DNA from: Betaproteobacteria bacterium UBA5582
Lineage (GTDB): Bacteria > Pseudomonadota > Gammaproteobacteria > Burkholderiales > Rhodocyclaceae
Length of the DNA: 43,082 nt
Assembly (NCBI GenBank): GCA_002425245.1
Contig: DILW01000076.1
Location: 366 to 43,447, forward strand
Direction of reading: 5' to 3'
The notes beneath the pieces are model-generated. The model saw only the letters and a program-made list of their open reading frames with translations, did no database searches and had not been told where the DNA came from. Within the stretch, counting starts at the first letter, position 1, and the number at the start of each line of letters is the position of its first letter. Shown here piece after piece: positions 8,228 to 17,377 of this stretch. A program made the position numbers and the translations under genes.

Positions 8228-9127
8228 ATGGCGGCAATTACCGCAGGTATGGTGGCAGAGCTGCGCGGCAAGACCGACGCGCCGATGATGGAGTGCAAGA
8301 AGGCGCTGACCGAAGCCGACGGCGACATGGTCAAGGCCGAAGAGATCCTCCGCGTCAAGCTGGGCAACAAGGCTTCCAAGGCTGCTGCCCGCATCGCCGC
8401 GGAAGGCATCGTGGCCATCAGCATCGCTGCCGACGGCAAGACCGGCGCGATCATCGAAGTCAATTCGGAAACCGACTTCGTCGCCAAGAACGACGATTTC
8501 ATCGCGCTGGCCAACGGCTGTGCTGCGCTGGTCGCCGAAAAGAACCCGGCCGACGTGGCCGCCCTGTCGGCCCTGCCGATGGGTGAAGGTACCGTCGAAT
8601 CGACCCGCACCGCGCTGGTCGGCAAGATCGGTGAGAACATGAGCATCCGCCGCTTCGTCCGTTGCGAAGCCAAGGGCAAGCTCGTTTCCTACATCCACGG
8701 CGGCGCCAAGGTTGGCGTGCTGGTTGATCTGGTCGGTGGCGACGAGCAACTGGGCAAGGATCTGGCCATGCACATCGCCGCTTCCAAGCCGAAGTCGCTG
8801 GATGCCTCGGGCGTTTCCGCCGAACTGCTCGACACCGAGCGTCGCGTTGCCATCGAAAAGGCCCGCGAAGCCGGCAAGCCGGAAGCTATGCTGGAAAAGA
8901 TTGCCGAAGGCACCGTCCAGAAGTACCTGAAGGACGTGACCCTGCTCGGTCAGGTCTTCGTCAAGGCCGAAGACGGCAAGCAGACCATCGAACAACTGCT
9001 GAAGCAGAAGGGCGCTTCGGTGGCCAGCTTCACGCTGTTCATGGTCGGCGAAGGCATCGAGAAGAAGGTTGACGATTTCGCTGCCGAAGTCGCTGCCCAG
9101 GCTGCCGCCGCTGCTGCCAAGAAGTAA
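8228..9127 (+). CDS. tsf: elongation factor Ts
   Basis: Guanine nucleotide exchange factor for EF-Tu. The 299-aa protein has the N-terminal UBA-like domain with TDAPMMECKKALTEADGD (residues about 16-33), the NSETDFVAKND motif that contacts the EF-Tu magnesium site near residue 80, and the two-subdomain core ending in an Ala-rich tail. The start is the ATG at 8228 with AGGAGAA at 8217-8223; an in-frame ATG at 8180 lies in the intercistronic hairpin and has no ribosome binding site. The length matches beta- and gammaproteobacterial EF-Ts. Confidence 0.97.
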   Translation: MAAITAGMVAELRGKTDAPMMECKKALTEADGDMVKAEEILRVKLGNKASKAAARIAAEGIVAISIAADGKTGAIIEVNSETDFVAKNDDFIALANGCAALVAEKNPADVAALSALPMGEGTVESTRTALVGKIGENMSIRRFVRCEAKGKLVSYIHGGAKVGVLVDLVGGDEQLGKDLAMHIAASKPKSLDASGVSAELLDTERRVAIEKAREAGKPEAMLEKIAEGTVQKYLKDVTLLGQVFVKAEDGKQTIEQLLKQKGASVASFTLFMVGEGIEKKVDDFAAEVAAQAAAAAAKK

Positions 9128-9148
9128 TCTTCCGTAAAGGAATCGCCG

Positions 9149-9865
9149 ATGACCACCCCCAAGTACAAACGCATTCTCCTGAAACTCTCCGGTGAGGCCC
9201 TGATGGGCAACGATGCCTACGGCATCAATCCGCAAGTAATTGCGGAAATCTGCGGCGAGATCAAGGCGGTTGCCGATCTGGGGGTGGAAATCGGTGTCGT
9301 GATCGGCGGTGGCAACATCTTCCGCGGCATGGCCGGTACGGCCACCGGGATGGATAGGGCCACCGCGGATTACATGGGCATGCTGGCCACGGTGATGAAC
9401 GCCATGGCACTGTCCGACGCGATGCGTCAATGTGGTCTGAATGCCCGCGTGCAGTCGGCCCTGAATATCGAGCAGGTGGTCGAGCCCTACATCCGCGGCA
9501 AGGCCATCCGCTATCTCGAAGAAGGCAAGGTGGTCATTTTCGGTGCCGGCACCGGCAACCCCTTCTTCACCACCGATACCGCCGCAGCCTTGCGCGGATC
9601 GGAGATCGGCGCGGAAATCGTGCTCAAGGCGACCAAGGTCGACGGCATTTACACCGCCGACCCGAAAAAGGACCCGTCGGCCACGCGCTACGACAAGATC
9701 AGCTTCAACGATGCGATCTCGCAAAACCTCGCGGTCATGGATGCCACGGCTTTCGCTCTGTGCCGCGACCAGAAACTGCCGATCAACGTCTTCTCCATTT
9801 TCAAGACCGGCGCGCTCAAGCGCGTGGTTTGCGGCGAAAATGAGGGGACGCTGGTCTACTGCTGA
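9149..9865 (+). CDS. pyrH: UMP kinase
   Basis: Phosphorylates UMP to UDP with ATP; a hexameric bacterial enzyme of the amino acid kinase family, regulated by GTP and UTP. The 238-aa protein has the N-terminal KRILLKLSGEALMG, the GVVIGGGNIFRG loop, DYMGMLATVMNAMAL, GTGNPFFTTDTAA (residues about 133-145) and the ATKVDGIY segment. A good AAAGGA lies upstream of the start. tsf-pyrH-frr is the conserved order, with short gaps of 21 and 11 bases here. Confidence 0.97.
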   Translation: MTTPKYKRILLKLSGEALMGNDAYGINPQVIAEICGEIKAVADLGVEIGVVIGGGNIFRGMAGTATGMDRATADYMGMLATVMNAMALSDAMRQCGLNARVQSALNIEQVVEPYIRGKAIRYLEEGKVVIFGAGTGNPFFTTDTAAALRGSEIGAEIVLKATKVDGIYTADPKKDPSATRYDKISFNDAISQNLAVMDATAFALCRDQKLPINVFSIFKTGALKRVVCGENEGTLVYC

Positions 9866-9876
9866 GGGATAGAGAG

Positions 9877-10434
9877 ATGATTGCCGAACTCAAGAAAACC
9901 GCCGAAGCGAAGATGCAGAAGTCGCTCGAAGCGCTCAAGAACGACTTGCTCAAGATTCGTACCGGCCGCGCCCACACCGGCCTGCTCGACCACGTGATGG
10001 TCGATTACTACGGCTCGCCGGTACCGGTGAACCAGGTTGCCAACATCACCTTGGTCGATGCCCGCACCCTGGGTGTTCAGCCCTGGGAAAAGAACATGGT
10101 GCAGAAGGTCGAGAAGGCGATCCGCGATTCCGACCTTGGCCTGAATCCGGCTTCGCAGGGCGATCTGATCCGCGTGCCGATGCCGGCGCTGACCGAAGAA
10201 CGGCGCAAGGAAATGATCAAGGTCGTCAAGCATGAAGGCGAGGGCGCCAAGGTGGCGATCCGCAACCTGCGTCGCGATGCCAATACCCATCTCAAGGACG
10301 CGCTGAAGAAGGGCGATATTCCCGAGGACGACGAGCGTCGTGCCCAGGACGACGTCCAGAAGCTCACCGACAAATACATCGCCGAAGTCGACAAGATGCT
10401 CGCCGCCAAAGAGGCCGAGCTCATGCAGATCTGA
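9877..10434 (+). CDS. frr: ribosome recycling factor
   Basis: Splits post-termination ribosomes together with EF-G. The length of 185 aa is exactly typical. The three-helix bundle domain is recognisable from the N-terminal alternating helix (AEAKMQKSLEALKNDLLKIRTGRAH) and the C-terminal half (PALTEERRKEMIKVVKHEGEGAKVAIRN), with domain II (YYGSPVPVNQVANITLVDARTL) between them. It starts 11 bases after pyrH and is followed by uppS 12 bases later. Confidence 0.98.
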   Translation: MIAELKKTAEAKMQKSLEALKNDLLKIRTGRAHTGLLDHVMVDYYGSPVPVNQVANITLVDARTLGVQPWEKNMVQKVEKAIRDSDLGLNPASQGDLIRVPMPALTEERRKEMIKVVKHEGEGAKVAIRNLRRDANTHLKDALKKGDIPEDDERRAQDDVQKLTDKYIAEVDKMLAAKEAELMQI

Positions 10435-10446
10435 CGAAGCGCCAGC

Positions 10447-11208
10447 GTGGCCCTGTTCTCCAGCTCGACGCGGGACGTTCCGCAGGTCAATGCCGTACCC
10501 GTGCACGTTGCGGTGATCATGGACGGCAACGGTCGTTGGGCGAAGAAACGCTTTCTTCCCCGGGTGGCCGGCCATTTCAAGGGGCTCGACCTGTTGCGGG
10601 AGATGGTGCGGGCCTGCCTCGACCGCGGCATTCGCTACCTGACCGTATTCGCGTTCTCTTCGGAGAACTGGCGCCGGCCGCAGGAGGAAGTCAGCCTGCT
10701 GATGCAGTTGTTCGCCAAGGCGCTGCAGCAGGAGGTGGCCAAGCTCAACCGCAATGAGGTTCGCCTGCGCGTGGCCGGCGACCTGTCCCGTTTTGACCCC
10801 TTCCTGCAGGGGCTGGTCCGGGACGCCGAGGAAAAAACGGCGACCAATCAGAAGCTTGACCTGACCATCTGCGCCAACTATGGCGGTCGCTGGGACATCA
10901 TGCAGGCGCTCAATCGCCTCGCCCAGGCTTGCCCGGAGAAGGCCGGTGCGTGGAGCGAGGAAGATCTCGCACCCTACCTGTCGATGGCTTTTGCGCCCGA
11001 ACCCGACCTGTTCATCCGCACCGGTGGCGAGGAGCGGATCAGCAACTTCCTGCTCTGGCAGTTGGCCTACACCGAGTTCTATTTCACGCCGACACTGTGG
11101 CCGGATTTCGATACCGAGGCCTTTGCCAAGGCGATCACCTCCTACCAGCGGCGCGAACGGCGTTTCGGGCGGACCAGCGAACAGTTGCCAGGCCAGGATA
11201 ATGCTTAA
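10447..11208 (+). CDS. uppS: undecaprenyl diphosphate synthase (cis-prenyltransferase)
   Basis: Condenses isopentenyl diphosphate units onto farnesyl diphosphate to make the C55 lipid carrier for peptidoglycan and O-antigen. Motifs are VAVIMDGNGRWAKKR with catalytic Asp26, the FSSENWRRP block and RTGGEERISNFLLWQ near residue 195. The start is GTG at 10447, giving 253 aa; no later ATG precedes the Asp26 motif with family spacing except inside it. Ribosome binding is weak (GACGAAG). The 3' end overlaps cdsA by eight bases. Confidence 0.96.
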   Translation: MALFSSSTRDVPQVNAVPVHVAVIMDGNGRWAKKRFLPRVAGHFKGLDLLREMVRACLDRGIRYLTVFAFSSENWRRPQEEVSLLMQLFAKALQQEVAKLNRNEVRLRVAGDLSRFDPFLQGLVRDAEEKTATNQKLDLTICANYGGRWDIMQALNRLAQACPEKAGAWSEEDLAPYLSMAFAPEPDLFIRTGGEERISNFLLWQLAYTEFYFTPTLWPDFDTEAFAKAITSYQRRERRFGRTSEQLPGQDNA

Positions 11209-12028
11209 AACCCGCGTCATCACGGCGCTGGCGTTGATGGCCGTGCTCCTGCCCAGCCTGTTCTGGCTGCCGCAGATGGCCTGGGCCTGGCTGATTGCCG
11301 CCTTCATCGGTGTCGGCGCCTGGGAGTGGGGCGCCTTGCTCGGCTGGCGGTCGCGCGCCCGCCTGCTCCTTGGCGTGGCGACGGCGCTGCTGTGCGCCCT
11401 GCTGGCATGGACTGAGGCTGCCGCCATCGGTGCTGCCGGCTTCGTTCCCGCGCAGACCTGGGTCTTTCTCTTTTACGGCCTGTCGGCGGCCTTCTGGTTG
11501 TTGCTCATTCCCTTCTGGCTGCGCGGCAAGTGGTCTCTGCACGGAGTTTCCGGATTGCTGGTCGGAGCCTTGGTCCTGCTTCCCACCTGGCTCGCCATGG
11601 TCCAGTTGCGCGCGGTCGGCCCGGCTGTCCTGCTGGCGGTTTTCGCAGTCGTCTGGATGGCCGACATCGCTGCGTATTTTGCCGGTCGCCGCTTCGGCAA
11701 GCACAAGCTGGCGCCCAGCATCAGCCCCGGCAAGACCTGGGAAGGCGCTTACGGTGCCATCGTCGGTGTGCTCGTCTATGGCCTGATCGTCGGTCATTTC
11801 TTCATGGCCGACGTCCCGCTGCCGCTGTGGGTTGCCGCCTTGCTGCTGGTGACGGCGGTCAGCATTGTCGGTGACCTGTTCGAGTCGATGCTCAAACGCA
11901 AGGCTGGCATCAAGGACAGCAGCAACGTGCTGCCTGGCCACGGCGGCGTGCTCGACCGCATCGACAGCCTGACCTCGACCCTGCCGGTGGCGGCGCTGGC
12001 CTGGCTTCTGTTCTTTCAGCGCGGATGA
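11201..12028 (+). CDS. cdsA: phosphatidate cytidylyltransferase (CDP-diglyceride synthase)
   Basis: Integral membrane enzyme that makes CDP-diacylglycerol from phosphatidate and CTP, the branch point of phospholipid synthesis. The 275-aa protein is almost entirely hydrophobic, with roughly seven to eight membrane segments, and carries the family signature near its C-terminus: SMLKRKAGIKDSSNVLPGHGG followed by LDRID. The start MLKTRVITALAL at 11201 lies inside the last codons of uppS. Its stop overlaps the dxr start. Confidence 0.96.
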   Translation: MLKTRVITALALMAVLLPSLFWLPQMAWAWLIAAFIGVGAWEWGALLGWRSRARLLLGVATALLCALLAWTEAAAIGAAGFVPAQTWVFLFYGLSAAFWLLLIPFWLRGKWSLHGVSGLLVGALVLLPTWLAMVQLRAVGPAVLLAVFAVVWMADIAAYFAGRRFGKHKLAPSISPGKTWEGAYGAIVGVLVYGLIVGHFFMADVPLPLWVAALLLVTAVSIVGDLFESMLKRKAGIKDSSNVLPGHGGVLDRIDSLTSTLPVAALAWLLFFQRG

Positions 12029-13215
12029 TGCAGCAGAACATAACCGTACTGGGTTCGACCGGTTCGATCGGCGTCAGCACCCTCGATGTCATCCGTCGGC
12101 ACCCTGATCGCTACCGGGCCTTCGCGCTGTGCGCGCATACCCAGGTCGACAAGCTGTTCGAGCAATGCCTGGAGTTCCGCCCGCTTTTTGCCGTGCTGCG
12201 CGACGCCGCACTGGCCGACGAGCTGACCGAACGCTGCCGGGCAGCCGGATTGCCGACCGAAGTCCGCCACGGCGTTGCCGCGCAGATCGAGCTCTCCTCG
12301 CTGCCTGAAGTCGACGCGGTGATGGCGGCGATCGTTGGCGCCGCCGGCCTTGCACCGACCTTGGCGGCAGCCCGGGCGGGCAAGCGGGTGATGCTGGCGA
12401 ACAAGGAAGTCCTGGTCATGGCCGGTGAACTGTTCATGCACGCGGTGCGTGAACACGGCGCCACCTTGCTCCCGGTGGATAGCGAACATAACGCGATCTT
12501 CCAGGCGCTGCCCGGCGATTTTAGCCGCGGTCTGGCCGCCTGCGGGGTCGGGAAAATCCTGCTCACTGCTTCCGGTGGACCATTCCGCAATACGCCGCTG
12601 GCCGAACTTGGCCAGGTGACACCGGACCAGGCCTGCGCTCATCCGAACTGGGTGATGGGGCGCAAGATTTCGGTCGATTCGGCGACCATGATGAACAAAG
12701 GCCTGGAGGTGATCGAGGCGCGCTGGCTGTTCGACGCGCCGCCGGCGATGATCCAGGTGGTCGTTCATCCGCAGAGCGTGATTCATTCGGCGGTCCAGTA
12801 CGTCGATGGTTCAGTGCTTGCCCAGCTGGGCAACCCCGACATGCGTACGCCGATCGCCTATGCCATGGCCTGGCCGGAGCGGATTGCTGCCGGCGTCGAG
12901 CCGCTTGACCTGTTCCGCATCGCCCGCCTCGATTTCTTTGCCCCGGACTTCGAACGTTTCCGCTGCCTGCAGCTGGCCTACGACGTCCTCAACGAGGGTG
13001 GCACGGCTCCGGCCATTCTCAATGCTGCCAACGAGATTGCGGTCGCCGCCTTCCTCGACGGCCGCTTGTCCTTCCTCGACATCGCCCGCCTCAATGAGGC
13101 CGTCCTTGCCGCCCTGCCAGCCGGTCCGGAAGGGAGTCTGGACGATGTCCTTGGCGCCGACGGCGAAGCCCGGCGGATTGCCGGCGCAATGATCGCCGGG
13201 GGGCGCATCGGATGA
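12025..13215 (+). CDS. dxr: 1-deoxy-D-xylulose-5-phosphate reductoisomerase
   Basis: Second step of the non-mevalonate (MEP) isoprenoid pathway, converting DXP to MEP with NADPH. The 396-aa protein has the NADPH loop LGSTGSIG (residues 9-16), ANKEVLVMAG, the DSEHNAIFQ metal/substrate motif near residue 153, and WVMGRKISVDSATMMNKGLE. Two adjacent ATGs (12025, 12028) overlap the cdsA stop. Together with uppS it makes this stretch an isoprenoid/lipid-carrier block. Confidence 0.97.
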   Translation: MMQQNITVLGSTGSIGVSTLDVIRRHPDRYRAFALCAHTQVDKLFEQCLEFRPLFAVLRDAALADELTERCRAAGLPTEVRHGVAAQIELSSLPEVDAVMAAIVGAAGLAPTLAAARAGKRVMLANKEVLVMAGELFMHAVREHGATLLPVDSEHNAIFQALPGDFSRGLAACGVGKILLTASGGPFRNTPLAELGQVTPDQACAHPNWVMGRKISVDSATMMNKGLEVIEARWLFDAPPAMIQVVVHPQSVIHSAVQYVDGSVLAQLGNPDMRTPIAYAMAWPERIAAGVEPLDLFRIARLDFFAPDFERFRCLQLAYDVLNEGGTAPAILNAANEIAVAAFLDGRLSFLDIARLNEAVLAALPAGPEGSLDDVLGADGEARRIAGAMIAGGRIG

Positions 13216-14579
13216 GCGAGCTGCCGTTCTATCTGGCGGCTTTCGCCCTGGTGCTCGGGGTCCTGATCGTTTTCCACGAACTCGGGCATTACCTGGCTGC
13301 GCGCTGGTGCGGGGTCAAGGTGCTGCGTTTCTCCGTCGGTTTCGGCAAGGTGCTGTGGTCGCGCCGTTACGGTCGGGACGATACCGAATGGGCGCTTTGC
13401 GCTTTCCCGCTGGGTGGCTACGTCAGCATGCTCGACGAGCGCGAGGCTGCGGTGGCACCCGAGGAACAACATCGGGCCTTCAACCGGCAGACCGTGGGCA
13501 AACGCAGTTTCATCGTCGTTGCAGGTCCGCTGGCCAACTTCCTGCTCGCCATCCTCCTGTACTGGGGCATCTTCATGCATGGCAGCCAGGAGTTGCTGCC
13601 CATCCTCGGCGCCCCGCCTGCCGATTCGCCTGCGGCCATGGCCAGGATCGTTGCCGGTGAGGAAGTGCGCCGCATCGACGGCGAGCCGGTGGCAACCTGG
13701 AACGACCTGCGCTGGCAGATACTGCAGAAGGCCGCCGGCAGAGAACGGGTCGAACTGGAAGTCATCAACGAACGCGGCGAGATTGCCGTTCGCCATCTCT
13801 ACCTTGCCGCAGTCGCCGAGGAGGGCTGGGAAGGCGACCCCCTGGCGCATCTGGGCTTGCGTCTTTATCGTCCCGACCTGCCGCCGGTCCTCGGTTCGGT
13901 GAGCGCTGGCGGGGTGGCGGCCCAGGCAGGTCTGCAAGCCGGTGATCGCATTTTACGTATCGATGAGGCGCGGATAGAGAGCTGGCACCAGCTGGTCTTG
14001 ATCGTCCGTGAGGCCGTCGGGAAATCGCTGAAGCTGGAGGTGGAGCGTCAGGGGCGGGTGTTTTCCGTCGCCGTGACGCCGGAGGCGTTCTCCGACCGTG
14101 GCCTGCGTATCGGCCGTATCGGTGTCGGTGTGGCCGAGCCGGCGGGAGGCCAGCGCGAATTGCGTACCTTCGTCCGCTACGGCTTCTTTGCGGCTGCGCT
14201 CAAGGCGGTGGTCGAGACCGGTGAGCAATCGCTGTTTAGCCTGCGCATGCTGGGCAAGATGCTGGTTGGCGAAGTGTCCTGGAAAAATCTCTCGGGGCCG
14301 GTAACGATTGCCGACTACGCCGGGCAGTCGGCAAAGCTTGGTTTGGATTACTATGTCAAGTTCATGGCCCTGGTCAGCGTCAGCCTCGGGGTCCTGAACC
14401 TGCTTCCCATCCCGATGCTGGATGGTGGGCATTTGATGTATCATGTGATTGAAGTCGTCAGGCGAAAGCCGCTCTCCGAGCGGGCAATGGTCATCGCGCA
14501 GCAGTTGGGCATGGCCATTCTGTTCTCCCTGATGGCTTTCGCATTTTTTAACGATTTGACTCGCCTTTTTGGCGGCTAA
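13212..14579 (+). CDS. rseP: site-2 (RIP) zinc metalloprotease
   Basis: Inner-membrane site-2 protease that cuts the anti-sigma factor RseA in the sigma-E envelope stress pathway and clears signal-peptide remnants. The 455-aa protein has the zinc-binding HExxH (His22, Glu23, His26) in the first membrane segment, two periplasmic PDZ-like regions (for example SVSAGGVAAQAGLQAGDRIL near residue 221) and the third ligand in LDGGH (Asp404). Membrane segments lie at both ends. It overlaps dxr by four bases and is two bases from bamA, the conserved arrangement. Confidence 0.96.
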   Translation: MSELPFYLAAFALVLGVLIVFHELGHYLAARWCGVKVLRFSVGFGKVLWSRRYGRDDTEWALCAFPLGGYVSMLDEREAAVAPEEQHRAFNRQTVGKRSFIVVAGPLANFLLAILLYWGIFMHGSQELLPILGAPPADSPAAMARIVAGEEVRRIDGEPVATWNDLRWQILQKAAGRERVELEVINERGEIAVRHLYLAAVAEEGWEGDPLAHLGLRLYRPDLPPVLGSVSAGGVAAQAGLQAGDRILRIDEARIESWHQLVLIVREAVGKSLKLEVERQGRVFSVAVTPEAFSDRGLRIGRIGVGVAEPAGGQRELRTFVRYGFFAAALKAVVETGEQSLFSLRMLGKMLVGEVSWKNLSGPVTIADYAGQSAKLGLDYYVKFMALVSVSLGVLNLLPIPMLDGGHLMYHVIEVVRRKPLSERAMVIAQQLGMAILFSLMAFAFFNDLTRLFGG

Positions 14580-14581
14580 CG

Positions 14582-16858
14582 ATGAAAAAAACCCTGTTGT
14601 CAGCCCTGGTTGCCGGACTTTTTGCCTTGCCTGCAATGGCTTTCGAGCCTTTCGTCGTCAAGGACATCCGTGTCGAAGGCATACAGCGTACCGAGGCCGG
14701 CACCGTCTTCAGCTACCTGCCGCTCAAGGTGGGCGATACCCTGGACAATGACAAGGCAGCGCAGGCGATCAAGGCGCTGTTTGCCACCGGGTTTTTTCGC
14801 GATGTCCGCATCGAGGTCGACAAGGACGTCATGGTGGTCGTGGTCCAGGAGCGGCCAGCCATTTCCTCGCTCAACTTCGTCGGCATGAAGGAGTTCGAGA
14901 AGGATGCGATCATCAAGGCGCTCAAGGAAGTCGGTATCGCCACCGGTCGTATCTTCGACCGCTCGCTTCTTGATAAGGCCGAGCAGGAACTGAAGCGTCA
15001 GTATCTCTCCCGCGGCAAGTATTCTGCCCAGGTCACGACGACGGTGACGCCGCTGGAACGTAACCGGGTCGGCATCAATTTCAACATCGTCGAAGGCGAC
15101 GCCGCCAAGATTCGCCAGATCAACATCGTCGGCGCCAAGGCTTTCCAGGAAAAGGAGCTGTTGTCGCTGTTCGAACTGACGACGCCGGGCTTCCTGACCT
15201 GGTACACGAAGAATGACCAGTATTCGCGGCAAAAGCTGTCGGCCGACCTGGAGAAGCTGAAGTCCTTCTACCTTGATCGCGGCTACCTCGAATTCAACGT
15301 CGATTCGACCCAGGTCTCGATTTCGCCTGACAAGCAGGATGTGTTCATCACCCTCAACGTCAGTGAGGGCGAGCGCTACCGTGTTGCTTCGGTCAAGCTG
15401 GCTGGCGAGCTGACTCTGTCGGAAGCGGAACTGCGTCAGTTGGTCCAGGTTCGCCCCGGTGATGTCTTCTCCCGGGAAAAACTCAACGAATCCACCAAGG
15501 CGATCAGCACCCGTCTCGGTACCGAAGGTTATGCCTTCGCCAACGTCAACGCCGCGCCGGAACTCAACCGCGAGAAGCGTCTGGTCGACTTCACCATCTT
15601 CGTCGATCCGGGCAAGCGGGTGTATGTCCGCCGCGTCAATGTCACCGGCAATACCCGGACGCGCGACGAAGTTGTCCGCCGCGAAATCCGCCAGATGGAG
15701 AGCGGCTGGTACGATGCCGCCAAGGTCCAGGCGTCCAAGGAACGGGTCGACCGGCTTGGTTTCTTCTCCGACGTGGCGGTGGAAACTCCGCCGGTGGCGG
15801 GGACTTCGGACCAGCTCGACGTCAATGTCAACGTCACCGAAAAACCGACCGGCAACCTGATGCTCGGGGTCGGTACCTCAAGCACCGACAAGCTCATCCT
15901 GTCCGGCTCGATCGCGCAGAACAACTTCCTCGGTAGCGGCAACAACGTCTCGATCCAGGTCAATTCCTCGAAGTCCAACCGGACTTACGCCTTCTCCTAC
16001 ACCAATCCCTATTTCACCCCGGATGGTGTCAGCCAGGGCTTCGACATCTACCACCGGACGACCGACACCAGCTCCACCGACATCGCCTACTACAAGTCGA
16101 AGTCTTCCGGCGCCGGCGTTCGCTGGGGCTTCCCCATCGACGAACATCAATCGCTGTCGTTTGGCGTCGCCGTGGACAATACGTCGATCGAAGTCTTCGA
16201 CGAGAGCCCGAACTACTACAAGACTTATGTGCAGAAGTTCGGCAAGAGCAACCTCTCCCTGCCGCTGACCTTCGGCTGGGCCTACGACAATCGCAACAGC
16301 TTCTTCTTCCCGACCTCCGGCTCACTGATCCGGGCCAGCCTAGAAGTCGCGATACCCGGTGGCGACTTGAAGTACTGGCGCTACGGCTTGCAGCACCAGA
16401 AGTATTTCCCGCTGAACAAGTCGCTGACCCTGATGCTGGGTGCCGATATCGGCGCCGCCAAGGGCCTCAGCGGCCAGGAACTCCCGTTCTTCAAGAACTA
16501 CTATGCGGGCGGCGTTTCCTCGGTGCGCGGTTTCAAGGCCAGCACGCTGGGCACGGCCGGGACCATCGAGGCCGGCGACCGCGTTGGCGGCAACCGCAAG
16601 CTGGTGGGCAATGCCGAGTTGTTGTGGAGCCTGCCGGGCTTCGAGAAGAGCGCCCGTATCGGCCTGTTCTTCGATGCCGGTCAGGTCTATGCTGCGGGTG
16701 ACAAGCTCGACTTCGGCGAATTGCGCTATTCTGCGGGCTTGACCGCATCCTGGATCTCGCCGGTCGGTCCCTTGAAGTTCAGCCTCGGTGCGCCTTTGAA
16801 CAAGAAGGATCAGGACGAGTCCGAGACCTTCCAGTTCCAGTTGGGTACTACTTTTTAA
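14582..16858 (+). CDS. bamA: outer membrane protein assembly factor BamA
   Basis: Central Omp85 component of the BAM machine that inserts beta-barrel proteins into the outer membrane. The 758-aa precursor begins with a signal peptide (MKKTLLSALVAGLFALPAMA), continues with five POTRA repeats over roughly residues 22-420 and ends in a 16-stranded barrel with the VRGF motif (SSVRGF) and a C-terminal Phe. The region around residue 425 (GNLMLGVGTSS) marks the start of the barrel. Order rseP-bamA-skp-lpxD is conserved. Confidence 0.97.
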   Translation: MKKTLLSALVAGLFALPAMAFEPFVVKDIRVEGIQRTEAGTVFSYLPLKVGDTLDNDKAAQAIKALFATGFFRDVRIEVDKDVMVVVVQERPAISSLNFVGMKEFEKDAIIKALKEVGIATGRIFDRSLLDKAEQELKRQYLSRGKYSAQVTTTVTPLERNRVGINFNIVEGDAAKIRQINIVGAKAFQEKELLSLFELTTPGFLTWYTKNDQYSRQKLSADLEKLKSFYLDRGYLEFNVDSTQVSISPDKQDVFITLNVSEGERYRVASVKLAGELTLSEAELRQLVQVRPGDVFSREKLNESTKAISTRLGTEGYAFANVNAAPELNREKRLVDFTIFVDPGKRVYVRRVNVTGNTRTRDEVVRREIRQMESGWYDAAKVQASKERVDRLGFFSDVAVETPPVAGTSDQLDVNVNVTEKPTGNLMLGVGTSSTDKLILSGSIAQNNFLGSGNNVSIQVNSSKSNRTYAFSYTNPYFTPDGVSQGFDIYHRTTDTSSTDIAYYKSKSSGAGVRWGFPIDEHQSLSFGVAVDNTSIEVFDESPNYYKTYVQKFGKSNLSLPLTFGWAYDNRNSFFFPTSGSLIRASLEVAIPGGDLKYWRYGLQHQKYFPLNKSLTLMLGADIGAAKGLSGQELPFFKNYYAGGVSSVRGFKASTLGTAGTIEAGDRVGGNRKLVGNAELLWSLPGFEKSARIGLFFDAGQVYAAGDKLDFGELRYSAGLTASWISPVGPLKFSLGAPLNKKDQDESETFQFQLGTTF

Positions 16859-16870
16859 TTCAGGAGTCAC

Positions 16871-17377
16871 ATGTTGAAAGTCAAAACTCTCCTTCTCGCC
16901 TCGTTGATGTCCGCCATGAGTCTGACAGCGGTCAGTGCGGCTGAACTGAAGGTTGGTTACGTCGATACGCAGCGTATTTTCCGTGACGCTCCGGCTGCCC
17001 AGCGGGCGGCAAAGAAGCTGGAAAGTGAATTCTCCCGCCGCGATCAGGAACTACAGCGCATGGCCAAGCAGTTGCAGGGTCTGCAGGAAGCCCTGGAGCG
17101 CAATTCGCCGACCATGGCCGAGTCCGAGCGCCGGGCCAAGGAAAAGGAATTCGGCGAACTGTCGCGCGAGTTCCAGCGCCGTCAGCGTGAATTCCGCGAA
17201 GACCTGAACCTGCGTCAGAACGAAGAAAACGCCGCAGTGATCGAGAAGGCCAACCGGGCCATCAAGCAGATCGCCGAGTCGGACAAGTTCGACCTGATCC
17301 TGCAGGACGTGGTCTGGGTCAGCCCGCGCCTGGACATCACCGAACGCGTCATCAAGGCGCTTTCCGACGGTAAGTGA
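16871..17377 (+). CDS. skp: periplasmic chaperone Skp (OmpH)
   Basis: Periplasmic holdase trimer that carries unfolded outer membrane proteins to BAM. The 168-aa precursor has a signal peptide ending near AVSAAE, then the conserved VGYVDTQRIFRDAPAAQ strand and a long charged coiled coil (residues about 45-125) that forms the chaperone tentacle, and ends with VWVSPRLDITERVIKAL. AGGAG lies eight bases upstream. It overlaps lpxD by one base if lpxD starts at 17377. Confidence 0.94.
   Translation: MLKVKTLLLASLMSAMSLTAVSAAELKVGYVDTQRIFRDAPAAQRAAKKLESEFSRRDQELQRMAKQLQGLQEALERNSPTMAESERRAKEKEFGELSREFQRRQREFREDLNLRQNEENAAVIEKANRAIKQIAESDKFDLILQDVVWVSPRLDITERVIKALSDGK

Noticed and set aside
8207..9724. 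A 505-codon minus-strand frame across tsf and pyrH
   Set aside because: Shadow of two certain genes; no recognisable domain and no ribosome binding site.
9856..11427. A 523-codon minus-strand frame across frr, uppS and cdsA
   Set aside because: Antisense to three conserved genes; low-complexity shadow composition.
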